64,000 nucleotides of DNA, taken from positions 3,409,001 through 3,473,000 of the forward strand of contig NC_020291.1 of NCBI RefSeq assembly GCF_000340885.1. The letters are read 5' to 3'. This DNA is from Clostridium saccharoperbutylacetonicum N1-4(HMT). Its GTDB lineage: Bacteria; Bacillota; Clostridia; Clostridiales; Clostridiaceae. A program made the translations under genes and the position numbers. The notes under the pieces are model-generated. The model was given only the letters and a program-made list of their open reading frames with translations, was not told where the DNA came from and searched no databases. The number at the start of each line of letters is the position of its first letter. The stretch's first letter is position 1. Positions 25,053 to 33,170 of the stretch are shown in pieces.

Positions 25053-25930
25053 GCCGAATAAGACAAGAAAACAAATATATTGCTATAGAGGAACTTCATA
25101 ACACTGAAAAATTCTCTATTTTATTATTGTGTGAAATAGCAATGATTTCACGTTCATCATTTTACAAATGGGCAAATCATGAAAAATCTACTTTGGAAAA
25201 TGAGAATAAAATGTTAGTTGATGAAATTATTAAAATCTATGAGGACGTAGATGGCATTTATGGATATCGAAGAATGACAATGAATTTAAATCGAAAACTA
25301 GGTGAAAATTTCAACCACAAGCGTATTTACCGACTTATGAAAGTTGCAGGGCTACAATCTGTTATTAGAAGAAAGAAGAAACGTTACATAAAATCAATTC
25401 CTCAGCAAGTAGCAGAGAATATTCTGAACCGTAAATTTACAGCCGATAAACCTAATCAAAAATGGCTTACAGATGTTACTGAATTTAAGTATGGGAACTC
25501 TAAGAAGGCATACTTAAGTGCTATATTAGATTTAAATGATAACTCTATTGTTTCATATGTACTTGGACATTCTAACAACAATGAACTTGTATTTAAGACT
25601 TTAGATTTGGCGCTTACAGCTTCGCCCGGCGCAAAGCCTATTCTTCATAGTGATCGAGGATTTCAGTATACTTCATATGGATTTAAACGTAAATTAACAT
25701 TAGCAGAGATGACACAAAGTATGTCTAGAGTAGGTAAATGCATAGATAACGGTCCTATGGAAGCATTTTGGGGAATCCTTAAGTGCGAAAAGTATTATCT
25801 ATATAAATATGATACATATGACGAACTTTCCAATGCAATTGACGACTATATAAGTTTCTATAATAACAAAAGATTACAAAAAAGATTAAACGGCCTAAGT
25901 CCTTTGGAATTCAGGGCTTTAGCCGCTTAA
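25022..25930 (+). CDS. IS3-family transposase OrfB (DDE integrase), made by -1 frameshift
   Basis: The -1 frame runs open from the slippery A-run (first new codon 25022) to 25930. No start with a ribosome site is required, because it is made as the OrfAB fusion; an internal ATG at 25127 exists. The HTH_21 segment IYGYRRMTMNLNRKLG precedes the rve catalytic domain. The DDE residues lie in WLTDVTEF, HSDRGFQYTS and NGPMEAFWGILKCE. The family ending NNKRLQKRLNGLSPLEFR is complete. The enzyme cuts and joins IS ends via a circular intermediate in this family. Confidence 0.92.
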   Translation: MGGTRKEAVLSRIRQENKYIAIEELHNTEKFSILLLCEIAMISRSSFYKWANHEKSTLENENKMLVDEIIKIYEDVDGIYGYRRMTMNLNRKLGENFNHKRIYRLMKVAGLQSVIRRKKKRYIKSIPQQVAENILNRKFTADKPNQKWLTDVTEFKYGNSKKAYLSAILDLNDNSIVSYVLGHSNNNELVFKTLDLALTASPGAKPILHSDRGFQYTSYGFKRKLTLAEMTQSMSRVGKCIDNGPMEAFWGILKCEKYYLYKYDTYDELSNAIDDYISFYNNKRLQKRLNGLSPLEFRALAA

Positions 25931-25975
25931 ACTATTTTTGTTATTTTCACTGTCTACTTGACAGGGTGCAGTTCA

Positions 25976-26076
25976 GATTGAATTTGCGATTTTTTTAATG
26001 CGCAATTCTAGTATTTGATAAATTAAATTGATCTTTGAAAATTGAACAATGTGGTATTTACAAAATATGTTATAAT
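25976..26076 (+). repeat. Cassette repeat copy D (right part) with promoter
   Basis: TTGAATTTGCGATTTTTTT completes the split terminator. AATGCGCAATTCTA, GATCTTTGAAAATTGAAC and AATGTGGTATTTACA follow, ending with the extended -10 TGTTATAAT (26068-26076) for the flavoprotein gene. Confidence 0.85.
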
Positions 26077-26155
26077 GAAAATATATTTGGACGAAATTTA
26101 ATTGTCTTACAAATTGTAAAATTATTAACGAGTGAAATATTTGGGGGAAAGAGAT

Positions 26156-26920
26156 ATGAATATATTGGCTATAATTGGGAGTCCCAGAATCAACGGTAAT
26201 ACTTATAAGACTGTTAAACTAATTGAACAAAAATTAGTAGAAAAGAATAATACAATTGAATTTGAATATGTGCAATTGAGTAAGGCCGATATTAATACCT
26301 GCAAAGGTTGCTTTATATGCATTGAAAAAGGCGAAGAAAACTGCCCGCTAAAGGACGATAGGAATGACCTTGAATTTAAAATGAAACAATCAGATGCTGT
26401 AATATTTGGATCGCCAGTATATACGTACAATGTATCCTGGATTATGAAGAACTTTCTAGATCGTTTTGCTTATAGATGTCACCGACCTGATTTTCATGGG
26501 AAGAAGGCGATGGTAGTCATATCAACAGCTGCGGTAGGATTAGGAGTTGTGGGAAGTATATTATCCTTTATAATTGGCACAATGGGATTTATAACCTGTG
26601 CAAAAGTTGGATTAACTTATGCTCCAATGCATGAAAGGGATAATATAAAATCAATGAAGGAAATGAAAAAATTGAATAAACAAGTGGATTTGTTCTACAG
26701 CAAAATAATTAATACAGAAGTTATAAAGCCATCGTTTATTAAACTTTTAACTTTCAAAATGCAGCAAAGGGCATTTTCAAAGGCACCACAAAGTTCTGCT
26801 GATTTTGAATTTTGGAGTGATAAGGGATGGTTGGATAGTAAAGAAAATTATTATTATAAAGTGCATATGGGAAAAATCAAAAATTCCATTGTCTCTCTTA
26901 TTAGTAGAATATTGAAGTGA
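26156..26920 (+). CDS. Flavodoxin-family NAD(P)H-dependent oxidoreductase
   Basis: 254 aa from ATG 26156, with GGGGGAAAG just upstream. The FMN loop is IIGSPRINGNTYKT. CKGCFICIEKGEENCPLKDD (about residues 48-67) is a cysteine-rich loop near the flavin. GSPVYTYNVSWIMKNFLDRF is the second FMN segment. A hydrophobic stretch (AAVGLGVVGSILSFIIGTMG) may contact the membrane. It probably reduces small molecules, quinones or metals. A broken relative lies at 1127. It is a single-gene cassette with promoter and terminator of the recurrent type on either side. Confidence 0.85.
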   Translation: MNILAIIGSPRINGNTYKTVKLIEQKLVEKNNTIEFEYVQLSKADINTCKGCFICIEKGEENCPLKDDRNDLEFKMKQSDAVIFGSPVYTYNVSWIMKNFLDRFAYRCHRPDFHGKKAMVVISTAAVGLGVVGSILSFIIGTMGFITCAKVGLTYAPMHERDNIKSMKEMKKLNKQVDLFYSKIINTEVIKPSFIKLLTFKMQQRAFSKAPQSSADFEFWSDKGWLDSKENYYYKVHMGKIKNSIVSLISRILK

Positions 26921-26949
26921 TGTTAAACTTAATGAAATAATAAATCAGG

Positions 26950-26989
26950 ATACCGCATTATTCAATAAAATGAATTTGTGGTATTTTTT
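26950..26989 (+). terminator. Cassette terminator after the 26156 gene
   Basis: ATACCGCATTATTCA and TGAATTTGTGGTAT form the stem, followed by a T-run. Its left arm is the inverse complement of the TTGAACAATGTGGTAT before the same gene, apart from two changes. Confidence 0.88.
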
Positions 26990-27104
26990 GTTGTACAAGT
27001 ATTGCGCAATATATAGAAATTACGAAATAACACTGACCACAAAATCGTGGTGAGTATGATCTTTGAAAATTGAATAATGCGGTATTTATAAAATGATTTA
27101 TAAT
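26990..27104 (+). repeat. Cassette intergenic repeat copy E with promoter
   Basis: GTATTGCGCAATATA, then GATCTTTGAAAATTGAAT, AATGCGGTATTTATA and TATAAT (27099-27104). The middle block differs from the other copies and contains a local CCACAAAATCGTGG palindrome. Confidence 0.8.
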
Positions 27105-27225
27105 TGGTTCGTAATAGTAATTTATTCCATGAAGTTTATACTAAGGATATTTTATATTAATATATTTAATGATTTTAGGGAAGTATAGTTCTGTGACATA
27201 TTTATAAATATATTAGGAGGTACCT

Positions 27226-27732
27226 ATGAAAAAGATTTTAAATTACTTTTTAATTGCATGCACTTTTGTGACAGTTCAGTTTTTGGGAGATAATATTGTA
27301 AGTTCTAAGCTTGTTATGGAGAATGCTGATACTTCTATATGTACTGTTGATAAAAGTGCCAAGTTTCCTATTCCAATGCTAGTAAAACTGGATCAGATTT
27401 CGCCTAATCAAATTCAAATCAGCTACGATAGGGATGTTGATATGAAACTAGGAATGAGACCAGCTAATTATTGGATTCAAGACTCAACGAATGTTAAACC
27501 AAAAGGTATAGCGACTCTTGGTAAAAATGATAAGGTGAATGCTGAAAATTCACTTACAGACAGCATGGTTAAAATACAGTCAAAAGATGGTTCGGCAAAA
27601 ACATTTATATTAACTTTAAATAAAAATATTCCTAAAGGAGCAGATTATAAGTTGATAATTTGTTATGTAGCAGTTGAAGGAGCACCTGCCTACAATGGAG
27701 ATAATGGAATGTCTACTTTTGTTGGTAAATAA
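27226..27732 (+). CDS. Secreted protein with Ig-like (SbsA-type) fold
   Basis: 168 aa with an N-terminal signal (MKKILNYFLIACTFVTVQFL). The mature part has MLVKLDQISPNQIQISYDRD, then VDMKLGMRPANYWIQDSTN and KNIPKGADYKLIICYVAVEG. This reads like a single SbsA Ig-like beta-sandwich, as found at the N terminus of surface-layer or cell-wall proteins. TAGGAGGTACC precedes the ATG. No anchor is present. It may be an exported binding protein of unknown ligand. It is one more single-gene cassette. Confidence 0.6.
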   Translation: MKKILNYFLIACTFVTVQFLGDNIVSSKLVMENADTSICTVDKSAKFPIPMLVKLDQISPNQIQISYDRDVDMKLGMRPANYWIQDSTNVKPKGIATLGKNDKVNAENSLTDSMVKIQSKDGSAKTFILTLNKNIPKGADYKLIICYVAVEGAPAYNGDNGMSTFVGK

Positions 27733-27757
27733 TTAATATAAAAATTATGATGATATA

Positions 27758-27905
27758 ATACCGTATTATTCAGAAATGAATTTGCGGTATTTTTTATATT
27801 CAAGTACTGCGTAATACTACTACATGATGCAAAACTTCAATAAAGTAATACAGTAAAAACGTATTTAAATTTGAATAATGTAATATTTACAATTTATGTT
27901 ATAAT
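27758..27905 (+). repeat. Cassette terminator and repeat copy F with promoter
   Basis: ATACCGTATTATTCA (27758-27772) and TGAATTTGCGGTAT (27777-27790) plus T5 form the terminator. GTACTGCGTAATACTA and a diverged middle follow, then TTTGAATAATGTAATATTT and the extended -10 TGTTATAAT (27897-27905). Confidence 0.85.
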
Positions 27906-27971
27906 TAATTCATAATAATAAAGTATAAACTTAAGATTATATATATTTTGAACAGGAGGGGATTTATTTAT

Positions 27972-28364
27972 ATGGGGATACTTTCTAACAGCGTACATAC
28001 GGGTTTATTTGTTGAAGATATCGAAAAAATGGTGACGTTTTATAGGGATACCTTGGGCTTTGAAACAGATTGGGATGGAGGATCGTTTGCAAATTTCAAA
28101 GTGAGAGACGGAGGATTGTTTATGTTTGACAGGAAACAATTTGCTGAGGCAATGAACCAACCTTATTATCCACCAATGGGATTTAATCTAACAATGCAAA
28201 TAGGCATAGGTGTTAAGACTAAAGATGATGTTGATAGAGAATATGAACGACTAACAGCACTTGGGGTTAAATCACTCACAGGAGAGCCATTTACACAACC
28301 TTGGGGACAAAGAAATTTTTGGATTGCTGATCCTGAAGGTAATTACATTGAAATTGGTTGCTGA
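27972..28364 (+). CDS. VOC-family (glyoxalase/bleomycin-resistance fold) protein
   Basis: 130 aa from ATG 27972, with AGGAGGGG 10 bases upstream, so the TTG at 27948 is not the start. Paired beta-alpha-beta-beta-beta units: HTGLFVEDIEKMVTFYRDTL, GFETDW..FANFKVRDGGLFMFD, then IGIGVKTKDDVDREYERLTA and FWIADPEGNYIEIGC. The metal ligands are likely the first His and the final Glu. The product is cytoplasmic; the substrate is unknown, and relatives include glyoxalase I and antibiotic-binding proteins. It is a single-gene cassette. Confidence 0.85.
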   Translation: MGILSNSVHTGLFVEDIEKMVTFYRDTLGFETDWDGGSFANFKVRDGGLFMFDRKQFAEAMNQPYYPPMGFNLTMQIGIGVKTKDDVDREYERLTALGVKSLTGEPFTQPWGQRNFWIADPEGNYIEIGC

Positions 28365-28456
28365 ACTTATGAAGTACTCAATATACAATATTTGAAGTTG
28401 TTTAACTTAGCAATCTTCTTAAATTATGAATCAATGCAAATAAATAACAGATTGTA

Positions 28457-28495
28457 AAATCGCATTATTCAAGAAAATGAATTTGCGATTTTTTT
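28457..28495 (+). terminator. Cassette terminator after the 27972 gene
   Basis: AAATCGCATTATTCAA and TGAATTTGCGATTT are followed by T-rich sequence and AATGCATAATACTA. It is of the CGATTT flavour. Confidence 0.88.
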
Positions 28496-28648
28496 AATGC
28501 ATAATACTATTAATGGAACAAGCTCCTACAAAGAGGAGCCCGTAAACCTGAATGATATTGTGGTTTAAAGATGTTTTTTAGAAATTTATTGATTCTCACA
28601 AAATGATCTTACACTTAAAATAATTGGTTAATTTATTTTTCAGCCATA

Positions 28649-29383
28649 TTAATATCCTGTTGTAAGTTTTCTTGAGAAAACGGATATTGAGTCACCGTTA
28701 GCAATTACAATACGTGGTAATTTATACTTGTTGTTGTCAGATGAACTTAAACCTCCGCTTACTGTAAACCCACCTTTACAACCTAGATTCTGAAGAATTG
28801 AGGTTGTAGTTGAATTATAACTTCCATAAGGGTATGCAACGGAACTAGGAGCATTGTTTGTTATTGATTTAATCTTTATATTTGCATTATTTATAGCTGA
28901 GTATTGAGTATTCCAGTCTGAAGTAAGTGATTGATGGTTGGTGGTATGATTTTCTATATCAATCCCATTAGCTGATAATGTTTGCAATTGAGCGCTTGTA
29001 AGATGACCGCTAGTGTTTATCCAGTCAGAAACAGCAAATTGAGTTGCTTTAAAGCCATATTGTTTCAAAACAGGGTATACATTTGTATAGAAATCGCTTG
29101 TACTATCATCGAAGGTAAGCAATACAGGTTTTGTTGGGGTACTAGAGGTTCCATTCAGTATACTATAATATTGGTTAATGGACAAAGCTGTATAACCGTT
29201 GTTCTTCAGATAAGCCATGTCGTTCTTAAATTCTGTAAGACTAAATTGATATGTGCCACTTGGATTTGGTGTAACAACATGATAAAGGAGCACAGGAATT
29301 TTGGTTGTTGAATTAGCAAAAGCAACCACGTTTGTAGAAGCTAAAATAAATAGAGACAGAATAATAGTAACTAATTTTTTCAT
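28649..29383 (-). CDS. Secreted polysaccharide deacetylase (NodB/CE4 family)
   Basis: 244 aa. A signal peptide (1-23, ending AFAN) is followed by a CE4 domain. Motif 1 is LLTFDDSTSDFY (catalytic base Asp and metal Asp). Motif 2 is IENHTTNHQSL (metal His pair). Later SVAYPYGSYN is the arginine-less motif 3 variant typical of IcaB-like enzymes. It acts outside the cell on peptidoglycan or an exopolysaccharide GlcNAc. AAAGGAAG precedes the ATG. It is convergent with the VOC cassette; no operon partner. Confidence 0.88.
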   Translation of the reverse strand: MKKLVTIILSLFILASTNVVAFANSTTKIPVLLYHVVTPNPSGTYQFSLTEFKNDMAYLKNNGYTALSINQYYSILNGTSSTPTKPVLLTFDDSTSDFYTNVYPVLKQYGFKATQFAVSDWINTSGHLTSAQLQTLSANGIDIENHTTNHQSLTSDWNTQYSAINNANIKIKSITNNAPSSVAYPYGSYNSTTTSILQNLGCKGGFTVSGGLSSSDNNKYKLPRIVIANGDSISVFSRKLTTGY

Positions 29384-29844
29384 TAAAATCTTCCTTTCTT
29401 AAATTAAAGTATGATTAAAGTGCAAAAAATATTTTGTGCAAAATAAGTAAAATTCTATATACAGCATAACATACTTTTATGTAAAATAATATATTATAAG
29501 GTAAAAAAATACTTTAATGTGAGTTATGAATATAAAGCAAAGGAAATTAAATAATAGCGTTAAATGTTTAAAAGATACATTTGCATTTACAGGTTGGTCA
29601 TTTAGAAAGATTAGACGTAATTTTTTATTTTATTTCGTAACTTTACTTTTTTTATTGCATCTATATATATGAAGAGGTTATAACGATATAATTTTTAATA
29701 GAGAGAGAGTACAGCTTGTATTAATTTTCTTTATGCTTTAGAAGGAGGAATAGAAGGGAAAAGATGGAATTATTTGCCTGATGACAAGAAACAGGATTTA
29801 AAAATATTTTATAAAACACTGTAAGATTTAAGGAGAAGATAATT
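29384..29844. other. Gene-free stretch with a possible coding remnant
   Basis: It is mostly AT-rich. Near 29733 a frame reads ALEGGIEGKRWNYLPDDKKQ, then DLKIFYKTL and stop (29819), which looks like the tail of a lost gene. A ribosome site (AAGGAGAAG) at 29830 belongs to the next gene. Confidence 0.35.
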
Positions 29845-30150
29845 ATGAGTATTAGTAATTCATTTATGACATTTGCAAAGGAAGCACCAGAACAACAAAA
29901 GGCATGGGGCGAACTTATTAGTAAATTAGATAATGCATGCAAACTGGATAAAAAAACGGAGGCGCTTGCTTATTTAGCGGTATTAGCTTCTGCTAGACTT
30001 GAAAGTGGAATACCATTTCATGTAAAACAGGCTAAGCATTTAGGTGCTTCAAGGGAAGAAATTATAAGCAGCATTTTAGTTGGACTTCCTGCTGTAGGAA
30101 ATATTGTTATTCAGGCTTTGCCTATTGCATTATCTGCATTTGATGAATAG
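29845..30150 (+). CDS. Carboxymuconolactone decarboxylase-like (AhpD-fold) protein
   Basis: 101-aa all-helical protein. KLDKKTEALAYLAVLASARL, then SGIPFHVKQAKHLGASREEI and ISSILVGLPAVGNIVIQALP fit the CMD family. Where AhpD-type proteins have C-x3-H, the residue before the loop is Ser (SGIPFH), so the peroxidase-type Cys pair is missing. The role may be decarboxylase-like or structural. AAGGAGAAG precedes the ATG. A partial cassette repeat begins 15 bases downstream. Confidence 0.8.
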   Translation: MSISNSFMTFAKEAPEQQKAWGELISKLDNACKLDKKTEALAYLAVLASARLESGIPFHVKQAKHLGASREEIISSILVGLPAVGNIVIQALPIALSAFDE

Positions 30151-30161
30151 TATGAAGATAT

Positions 30162-30229
30162 GACGTAGTAAATTATAAAAATGTTCTTTGAAAATTGAAT
30201 AGTACGATTTTTACAAAATATGCTATAAT
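30162..30229 (+). repeat. Cassette intergenic repeat copy H with promoter
   Basis: GACGTAGTAAATTATAAAAA, then TGTTCTTTGAAAATTGAAT, AGTACGATTTTTACAAAA and the extended -10 TGCTATAAT (30221-30229). The terminator part is absent upstream. The CGATTTT flavour equals that of the terminator at 31831, which closes the same unit. Confidence 0.85.
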
Positions 30230-30278
30230 TAATACACAATAGTAAATAAATGCATACTAACTACTGAATTTTAATTTA

Positions 30279-30291
30279 CGAACAACGTTCG
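30279..30291 (+). promoter_or_regulatory. Near-match to a LexA box (spacing 3)
   Basis: CGAAC-AAC-GTTCG has both half sites of the LexA box but one base less between them than the canonical N4. It lies 63 bases before the PRTase-like gene. Binding by LexA is uncertain. Confidence 0.35.
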
Positions 30292-30354
30292 TTGATAATT
30301 AAACAATACATCATTTGTATATTTTTATAAATTACAAATTTTGGTAAAGTTTTA

Positions 30355-31668
30355 ATGAGATTATCTAAAAACTATTACAGCACTATTTGCAATTCTTATA
30401 CCTGGAGGGATGTTTGGTTGGGTACTTTATATAAAACAGTAGATTCACTCTTAAATAAATCTATATTATGGAAATATAAATTTGGCTTTACGGGGGAGGC
30501 ATATATTGATTCAAATGAATTTGAAATAGAGTATAACATGTATTTGCCTATATTAAAAAAATATTTCAGCGTCAAAAAACCGTTTTATTGTAACAGAAAT
30601 AGTGCTTATTATTCAGAAGATTTAGATGAAACAATAGATTTATTAAGAGCAATACTTATAGATGCACCTAGTATTCTAAATTCTGAAATGCTATATAATA
30701 AGAAACAATTTGTTATTTTTTCGATTACACAACATATGCTTTCATGTATAGCAAAATTAATTGGTATAGTATTTTCTTATAATACTTTGAAAAATCGTTA
30801 TTATGAATTACTAAAAGGCTACCTTTCAAGACTTACTGACTATTTAGTGCAGATTATATTTGATGAGGACTTTTATGATTTTCCTAAATTATATTTTGGC
30901 TTTATTGATAATTTATTAATAGATATGAAGAAACTTAATATTGCTAGTGTCCGGGAATATTCAGAAATGGATAACATTCTTATTATGACTACTGCCTTTT
31001 TTGCGTTATGTGACTATATAGGAGTAAATGATATAATAATCTCTCCATTGCAAGGAGCTGCTTTGATACCACCTTTTTATATTTCTATGCTAAACTATAT
31101 GAATGATACAAAAAAAGATTTTAGTAAAATATCCTATGAATATGTTAGATATTCTAGATATGATACTTCTCATTTTTGTCAAGAATCTTTATCTGAACAA
31201 GTTTATCATTTAAGTACTAAGTACCCTGTTGTTTCAAAAATTATATTGATAGATGATAATACAGGCACAGCAATTACTATTAAAACAATAAAGAATGAAT
31301 TGCTAAGATACTTTACAAATATAACGACATGTGTCTTAGAATATTATTGGGAAGCAAAATTATATAAAGCTGACACCTATCCTGCATTTCAACTAGATGA
31401 TATTGATTTAATAACCCCTTTATGTTATAGACATTTTAAAATACTTAATGAACAAATAGACTATATAAAAAATCTAAAAGAAATTCATACTAGATATAGT
31501 CAAGGTTCATTTAATAAATTGAGTATGATTTATAATGCGATAGATTATAGTCAATATATATCAAAAAGCAGTATAGATGAATTGTGCAAATTAAGAATTT
31601 TAAACATATATGAAAGATTTAAGTATTTAGATGATATAATGGCTGATTATAATTGTAGGAATATTTAA
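30355..31668 (+). CDS. Large uncharacterised protein with PRTase-like motif
   Basis: 437 aa, cytoplasmic. Residues about 293-308 read VSKIILIDDNTGTAITIKTI. This fits the phosphoribosyltransferase PRPP loop (hydrophobic strand, D300-D301, then TGTA for TGxT). The preceding IGVNDIIISPLQGAALIPPF resembles the strand and loop before it in type I PRTases. The first 200 residues are helical and unrecognised, as are the last 100. No purine/pyrimidine hood is seen, so the substrate is unknown. ATG 30355 has only the weak GGTAAAG upstream. It has an extended -10 promoter and a near-LexA site upstream. Confidence 0.6.
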   Translation: MRLSKNYYSTICNSYTWRDVWLGTLYKTVDSLLNKSILWKYKFGFTGEAYIDSNEFEIEYNMYLPILKKYFSVKKPFYCNRNSAYYSEDLDETIDLLRAILIDAPSILNSEMLYNKKQFVIFSITQHMLSCIAKLIGIVFSYNTLKNRYYELLKGYLSRLTDYLVQIIFDEDFYDFPKLYFGFIDNLLIDMKKLNIASVREYSEMDNILIMTTAFFALCDYIGVNDIIISPLQGAALIPPFYISMLNYMNDTKKDFSKISYEYVRYSRYDTSHFCQESLSEQVYHLSTKYPVVSKIILIDDNTGTAITIKTIKNELLRYFTNITTCVLEYYWEAKLYKADTYPAFQLDDIDLITPLCYRHFKILNEQIDYIKNLKEIHTRYSQGSFNKLSMIYNAIDYSQYISKSSIDELCKLRILNIYERFKYLDDIMADYNCRNI

Positions 31669-31741
31669 AATATCTTTTGTAAATAGAGCTTACCATTTCT
31701 TTATTTACCAAATATACATTACAAACCGAATTATTGCCCAG

Positions 31742-31870
31742 AATGCTGCATTATTCAAAGTCAACTTTTCAGTATTTTTTAGTTTGGAATGTTCTTAAAT
31801 CATGAATTAATAAAATTAAATAAAAATTGTAAAATCGTATTATTCAAGAAATTGAATTTACGATTTTTTT
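31742..31870 (+). terminator. Two cassette-type terminators in tandem
   Basis: A degenerate one (GCTGCATTATTCAA..CAGTATTTTTT, 31742-31780) is followed by a perfect one: AAAATCGTATTATTCAA (31831-31847) with TTGAATTTACGATTTT (31852-31867) and a T-run. The doubling suggests loss of a gene between them. Confidence 0.82.
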
Positions 31871-31940
31871 GCTGCGCAATACTTAGAACGGATGCAGATC
31901 TGTTGTATGCAATGTTGAAATGAAGTTGTAAATTATAATT
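31871..31940 (+). repeat. Cassette intergenic repeat copy I
   Basis: GCTGCGCAATACTTAGAA, CGGATGCAGATCTGTTG and GAAATGAAGTTGTAAATT. The boxA and extended -10 portion is replaced by a different, consensus promoter. Confidence 0.85.
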
Positions 31941-31945
31941 TATCA

Positions 31946-31974
31946 TTGACTTCTAAGAATTTGTTAGATATAAT
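31946..31974 (+). promoter_or_regulatory. Consensus sigma-A promoter
   Basis: TTGACT (31946-31951), 17 bases, TATAAT (31969-31974). Transcription should start near 31981, giving a leader of about 135 bases before the GNAT gene. Confidence 0.8.
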
Positions 31975-32029
31975 TTGTATGAAATTAAATAAGAGCTTAT
32001 GCTTTCATCACCGGGTGATTGTATTATAA

Positions 32030-32097
32030 GGCATCCAAAAGCCAACCGTAGGTACGGTGTGTTTTCACACTATAAGGTTAGCTTTTGGGTGCCTTTT
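32030..32097 (+). promoter_or_regulatory. Leader terminator/attenuator before a GNAT-DMT operon
   Basis: GGCATCCAAAAGCCAACC (32030-32047) pairs with GGTTAGCTTTTGGGTGCC (32076-32093). It encloses an inner GGTGTG/CACACT hairpin and is followed by TTTTATTTT. It stands between a strong promoter and the ribosome site GGAGGAGG. Unless bypassed it should stop transcription before the genes, which is the arrangement of an attenuator. The inducer is unknown. Confidence 0.7.
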
Positions 32098-32115
32098 ATT
32101 TTGGAGGAGGCAAAA

Positions 32116-32547
32116 ATGACAATTAAAGAGTATAACTATTTACCAGAAGACGCTAAAAAAATAAGAAGCGAGGTGTTTGTAAAAGAGCAAGGATTTGTTG
32201 AAGAGTTTGATGAAATTGATGGTATTGCTAAGCATATGGTTATATATGAAAGTGAACAGCCAATATCAACATGCAGAATTTACTTCAATAGTGAAAAACA
32301 ATCATTTGTCATAGGAAGAATCGCTGTCGTAAAGGAATGGAGGGGGGAAAATATTGGTGCGAAAATAATAAATGTTGCAGAAGAGAATATAAAAAGAGAT
32401 GGTGGAAAAAGTGTAATGTTGTCAGCACAAGTACGAGTTGCAGAGTTCTATGAAAAGCAAGGGTACAAAAAGCAAGGAAAAGCCTATTTGGATGAGGATT
32501 GTCCGCATATTTGGATGAGAAAGAATTTGGGGGATATGGGTAAATGA
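32116..32547 (+). CDS. GNAT N-acetyltransferase, ElaA-like
   Basis: 143 aa from ATG 32116, with GGAGGAGG upstream. The longer frame from 31999 is translation through the leader hairpin and is not accepted. KIRSEVFVKEQGFVEEFDEI, DGIAKHMVIYE, FVIGRIAVVKEWRGENIGAK and CPHIWMRK are typical of the ElaA/YitI-like GNAT group. It is the first gene of a two-gene unit, overlapping the DMT-type gene by four bases (ATGA). The attenuator-like leader suggests induced expression, possibly by an antibiotic or metabolite. Confidence 0.85.
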   Translation: MTIKEYNYLPEDAKKIRSEVFVKEQGFVEEFDEIDGIAKHMVIYESEQPISTCRIYFNSEKQSFVIGRIAVVKEWRGENIGAKIINVAEENIKRDGGKSVMLSAQVRVAEFYEKQGYKKQGKAYLDEDCPHIWMRKNLGDMGK

Positions 32548-32969
32548 ATATAAATTATCTCACGCCACTTCTTGTTGTAATCATATGTAATGTTTGCTAT
32601 CACTTGATTAGTAAAAGTATTTCAGGTACTACTAATACATTTATTGCTCTGTTTATAACATATGGAGTTGCTTGTTTAATAAGTGCTTTCGGATTTCTAG
32701 TTACTTCAAAAAACTATTTTATTACGGAAGTTACAAAAGTCAATGTATCAAATGTTCTATTAGGATTAGTTGTGGTTGGAATTGAAGGTGGATATATTCT
32801 TATGTATCGCAGTGGTTGGGAAATAAGTAAAGGCTCACTGATAGTAAATATGTGTGTAGCAATCATTCTTCTAATTGTTGGTATACTGGTGTTTAGGGAT
32901 GGAATCACAATAAAGAAAATAATTGGTGTTGCTCTATGTATTATTGGCATTTTTTTTATTAATAAATAG
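32544..32969 (+). CDS. Small DMT/EamA-type membrane protein
   Basis: 141 aa with about five hydrophobic helices (NYLTPLLVVIICNVCYHLIS, FIALFITYGVACLISAFGFL, VSNVLLGLVVVGIEGGYILM, SLIVNMCVAIILLIVGILVF, IIGVALCIIGIFF). The length and layout resemble half of an EamA transporter or an SMR-like exporter that works as a dimer. The ATG overlaps the stop of the GNAT gene (ATGA), so translation is coupled. The pairing suggests modification plus export of the same kind of compound; this is inferred. Confidence 0.75.
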   Translation: MNINYLTPLLVVIICNVCYHLISKSISGTTNTFIALFITYGVACLISAFGFLVTSKNYFITEVTKVNVSNVLLGLVVVGIEGGYILMYRSGWEISKGSLIVNMCVAIILLIVGILVFRDGITIKKIIGVALCIIGIFFINK

Positions 32970-32979
32970 ACAGGCAAAT

Positions 32980-33133
32980 TTCAATTTATCGTTGAGGTAA
33001 TTCAGAATATGTAGATTTGACGTAGTAATTAATATAAATTAGGTTCTTTGAAAACTGAATAGTGCGATATTTATAAGATATGAAAGTATTCCCTTTTAGT
33101 CTAAGATGTTATATTGGGAAAATGTGTTATAAT
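32980..33133 (+). repeat. Cassette intergenic repeat copy J with promoter
   Basis: CAAATTTCAATTTATCGTTG, TTTGACGTAGTAA, GTTCTTTGAAAACTGAAT and AGTGCGATATTTATA are followed downstream by TGTTATAAT (33125-33133). The GATATTT flavour matches the terminator at 34410, which ends the two-gene unit. Confidence 0.75.
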
Positions 33134-33170
33134 TATCATAATGGAGATAGATTATAAGGGAGGACTAGAT

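Larger units (their letters stand above)
24302..25975 (+). mobile_element. IS3-family (IS150-like) insertion sequence, complete
   Basis: A 1674-bp element. The left end TGATATGCTCCC..GTAGACAG and the right end (read inward) TGAACTGCACCC..GTAGACAG match at 20 of 26 positions. A 3-bp target duplication GAT (24299-24301 and 25976-25978) flanks it. It carries orfA and orfB joined by a programmed -1 frameshift. Both frames are intact, so it is probably active or recently active. It interrupts the terminator of the GNAT cassette. Confidence 0.93.

Noticed and set aside
31999..32115. N-terminal extension of the ElaA-like GNAT
   Set aside because: The extra 39 codons run through a terminator hairpin. 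The strong GGAGGAGG lies directly before ATG 32116, where the family's sequence begins.
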